A stretch of DNA of 63,017 nucleotides from positions 1-63,017 of the forward strand of contig NZ_JNJX01000003.1 in NCBI RefSeq assembly GCF_000702805.1, given 5' to 3'. The stretch comes from Mycoplasma anseris ATCC 49234 (lineage in GTDB: Bacteria > Bacillota_I > Bacilli_A > Mycoplasmatales > Metamycoplasmataceae). Below are positions 61,408 to 63,017 of the stretch, in pieces. Under the pieces are notes generated by a model. That model made no database searches, had not been told where the DNA came from, and saw only the letters and a program-made list of their open reading frames with translations. The position numbers and the translations under genes were made by a program. Numbering within the stretch: the stretch's first letter is position 1; each line of letters opens with the position of its first letter.

Positions 61408-61472
61408 GCATTAAATCTTCTATCTAAATTCAATATTATTTTCATTACCTAATAATTATATAATAATTTATT

Positions 61473-61478
61473 TATAAT
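61473..61478 (+). promoter_or_regulatory. -10 box (TATAAT) of chromate transporter pair, leaderless start
   Basis: TATAAT, exactly 6 bases before ATG 61485; no ribosome site. Confidence 0.65.
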
Positions 61479-61484
61479 TAGTTT

Positions 61485-62153
61485 ATGAAAAAACAAAAGA
61501 AAAGAAATTTTAGTTCTTTTTGACAAGTTGTTTGATTTATTATTTTTACTACTTTTGTTGGATTTGGTGGCGGAAATGCTATTATGCCAATTATCAAAAA
61601 ACAAGCTGTTGATAAAAGAAAATGACTTACTGAAGAAGAATTTGATCATGTCGTAATTATCACTAATATGTTGCCTGGAGCTTCAGTAATTGAAGCTTTA
61701 AGCTATGTTGCAATTAAACTATTAGGATTTTGAAAAGGCTTAATAGCAACTATAATCGGAATTTTACCACATTGTTTATTTGCTTTTTGCTTACTTTTAA
61801 TAACCAAATATATTCCTAGAGAATATTTATATGTGGTTGCTTTAGGAGTCTTAATTACAATTATTGGCTTGTTAATTAATTTTACAATTAGATATTTAAA
61901 AAAGAGTTTTAAACCACTTGGGTTTGGACTTTGATTTAGTTTATTTTTAATGAGTTTTTTATTTAGTTTATTTGTTCCTACTCCCTATAACATGCCAGTT
62001 TTTTTAATGTTAAGTATCATTGCAATTTTCTTTATTATTATTGCTATTAAAAAACGCAATAAAAAACAAAAACTCTTAGAAGAACAATTATTAAAAAATA
62101 AAGAGGAACAAGCTTTAGAGCAAGATAATATAGAAGGAGGTAATCATGCTTAG
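61485..62153 (+). CDS. Chromate transporter family (ChrA-type) half-protein 1
   Basis: 222 aa. VVWFIIFTTFVGFGGGNAIMPIIKKQAV with the FxxxFGGGxAxxP motif, then WLTEEEFDHVVIITNMLPGASVIEALSYVAIKLLGFWKGL, matching the N-terminal ChrA motif, and six hydrophobic helices with a charged tail. Short-chain ChrA proteins act as pairs. The substrate in mycoplasmas is unknown; chromate is only the family name. Overlaps the second half by 8 bases. Confidence 0.88.
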
Positions 62154-62814
62154 TGCTTTACTTCTTTCAATCCCATTATTAATCTTTGTTTCATTAGCCA
62201 TTTTTGGCGGAGGGCAAGTTTTTATGCCGGTCTTCCAATGAATGTGAAAATTATTAGATAAATTATTTCATTGTGGCATCAACCAAGAATTGATTGACAA
62301 TATTTTCTCAATCTCGAATGCTACACCCGGTGTTATTTCAACTAAATTTGGATTGTTTACTGGATTTATTGTGGCAAATGGTGAATGATGAGGTTATATA
62401 GCTATGTTTTTAACTTTTCTAGTTTTTGTCATTCCAGCAATTGTGGTAATGCATTTTAGTATGAAAAAGATTAATAAAATTCAAAATAGTATTGTTTTAA
62501 AAAGACTATTTATGATTATGAATCCGGTTGTGGCCGGAATAATTGCAGCTTTAATTTTTCAACTACTTTTATCTACTATGTTCCCTTATATCATGTTTAA
62601 TGAATCAGCTAAAGAATATATGGGAATAATATCTAAAGAGACAAGCAGTAAGGTTAAATTCTTTAGTGGTTGAAGACAAATTGCTTTATATCTTTGAGTC
62701 CCTTTAGGTATTACTTTTAGTAGTATAGCTAGTTGAAAAAAAACTCCAGTTTGAGCAATTATCATTATTAATTTGCAAATAACTTTTTTAATATTCCAAC
62801 CTTGAATCAAATAA
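62146..62814 (+). CDS. Chromate transporter family (ChrA-type) half-protein 2
   Basis: 222 aa. SLAIFGGGQVFMPVFQWMW, then INQELIDNIFSISNATPGVISTKFGLFTGFIV, the second ChrA repeat (FGGGxxxxP and NATPGV). Hydrophobic helices throughout, ending ITFLIFQPWIK. Ribosome site AAGGAGG inside the end of gene 1. Exactly the same length as its partner. Confidence 0.88.
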
Positions 62815-62835
62815 TGAAGATAATATTTTACTTCG

Positions 62836-62856
62836 TTTTTTTTTTTTTTTTTTTTT
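62836..62856. repeat. Poly(T) tract of 21 bases upstream of a lipoprotein gene
   Basis: Twenty-one uninterrupted T after the ChrA pair and about 97 bases before the lipoprotein start. Same arrangement as the 19-T tract at 222. Confidence 0.7.
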
Positions 62857-62952
62857 GGTCATTTTTTTGTTGAAAAACATTGCTTAAATTAACATTTTTT
62901 GGAAAAGAAAAAGCTTCAATTCTTTCAAAATAAAATTACTATTGTAAAAAAT

Positions 62953-63017
62953 ATGAAAGGATGTAAAGAAGAATTGAGTAAAAAAACAAAAGTTATATTA
63001 GGTTTAATTTCTACAGT
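62953..63017 (+). CDS. 5' end of a lipoprotein gene related to the one at 21199 (truncated by window)
   Basis: ATG 62953 leads through MKGCKEEL into SKKTKVILGLIST, the same signal-peptide start as the lipoprotein at 21199. By that alignment the start would be the TTG at 62974; the in-frame ATG at 62953 is also possible, 7 bases after a TATTGT. The bases from 62975 to 63003 are identical to 21200-21228. The gene runs off the window. Confidence 0.65.
   Translation, partial: MKGCKEELSKKTKVILGLIST

Overview
The window is from a wall-less bacterium of the Mollicutes, most likely a Mycoplasma-type species (Mycoplasmopsis/Metamycoplasma-like; the species cannot be fixed from sequence alone). The DNA is very AT-rich. 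Almost every real gene reads through TGA, which here encodes tryptophan (translation table 4), so standard-code ORFs break nearly every gene into pieces. Coordinates below are for the joined genes. There are many surface lipoproteins, no wall-synthesis genes, and a PrkC kinase without PASTA domains.

Layout. 1-129 is the tail of a CDS. 319-10701 (+) and 10774-19056 (-) are two giant convergent surface-protein genes sharing a terminator: a 3,460-aa coiled-coil protein with three ~2.1 kb internal repeats, and a 2,760-aa lipoprotein with a decayed SGNH-hydrolase domain. The latter follows a trkH/ktrB-type potassium channel gene (19066-20679). A tRNA-Lys (20901-20976) precedes a lipoprotein gene (21199-23721) carrying a G8 tract that could act as an on/off switch. 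Then come smc, a VapD-family gene hidden by TGA codons, and a solute-binding-type lipoprotein plus P-type ATPase operon behind a 19-bp palindrome.

32003-40953 (-) is a DNA replication and housekeeping block: dnaI-like and dnaB-like loader genes, a PolA-type 5'-3' exonuclease, dnaE, thiI and an ezrA-like gene. rpmG-secE-nusG (+) follow. Next are a sialidase-like gene, metK behind a structured leader that looks like a SAM-I/IV-clan riboswitch, tRNA-Gln and tRNA-Tyr, a restriction-endonuclease remnant, an asymmetric ABC-F gene and a lipid kinase gene.

48231-55271 (-) is an accessory cluster: a small lipoprotein, a membrane-anchored HExxH metalloprotease, an OppB-like and an OppC-like permease, and an anchored coiled-coil protein. 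No OppA, OppD or OppF is present. 55428 onward (+) holds another lipoprotein, rsmD, and the Bacillus-like block gmk-prpC-prkC-rsgA-rpe. Last are a small membrane protein gene, a split chromate transporter pair, and the start of another lipoprotein behind a 21-T tract.

Two themes recur. First, many genes lack a ribosome binding site and begin 6-10 bases after a TATAAT-like -10 box, so their mRNAs are probably leaderless. Second, several conserved nucleotide-binding or catalytic proteins (DnaI, ABC-F, VapD, SGNH, P-type ATPase) have lost or changed key residues. The most system-like novelty is the protease/orphan-permease cluster; the best-supported switch is the G8 tract.
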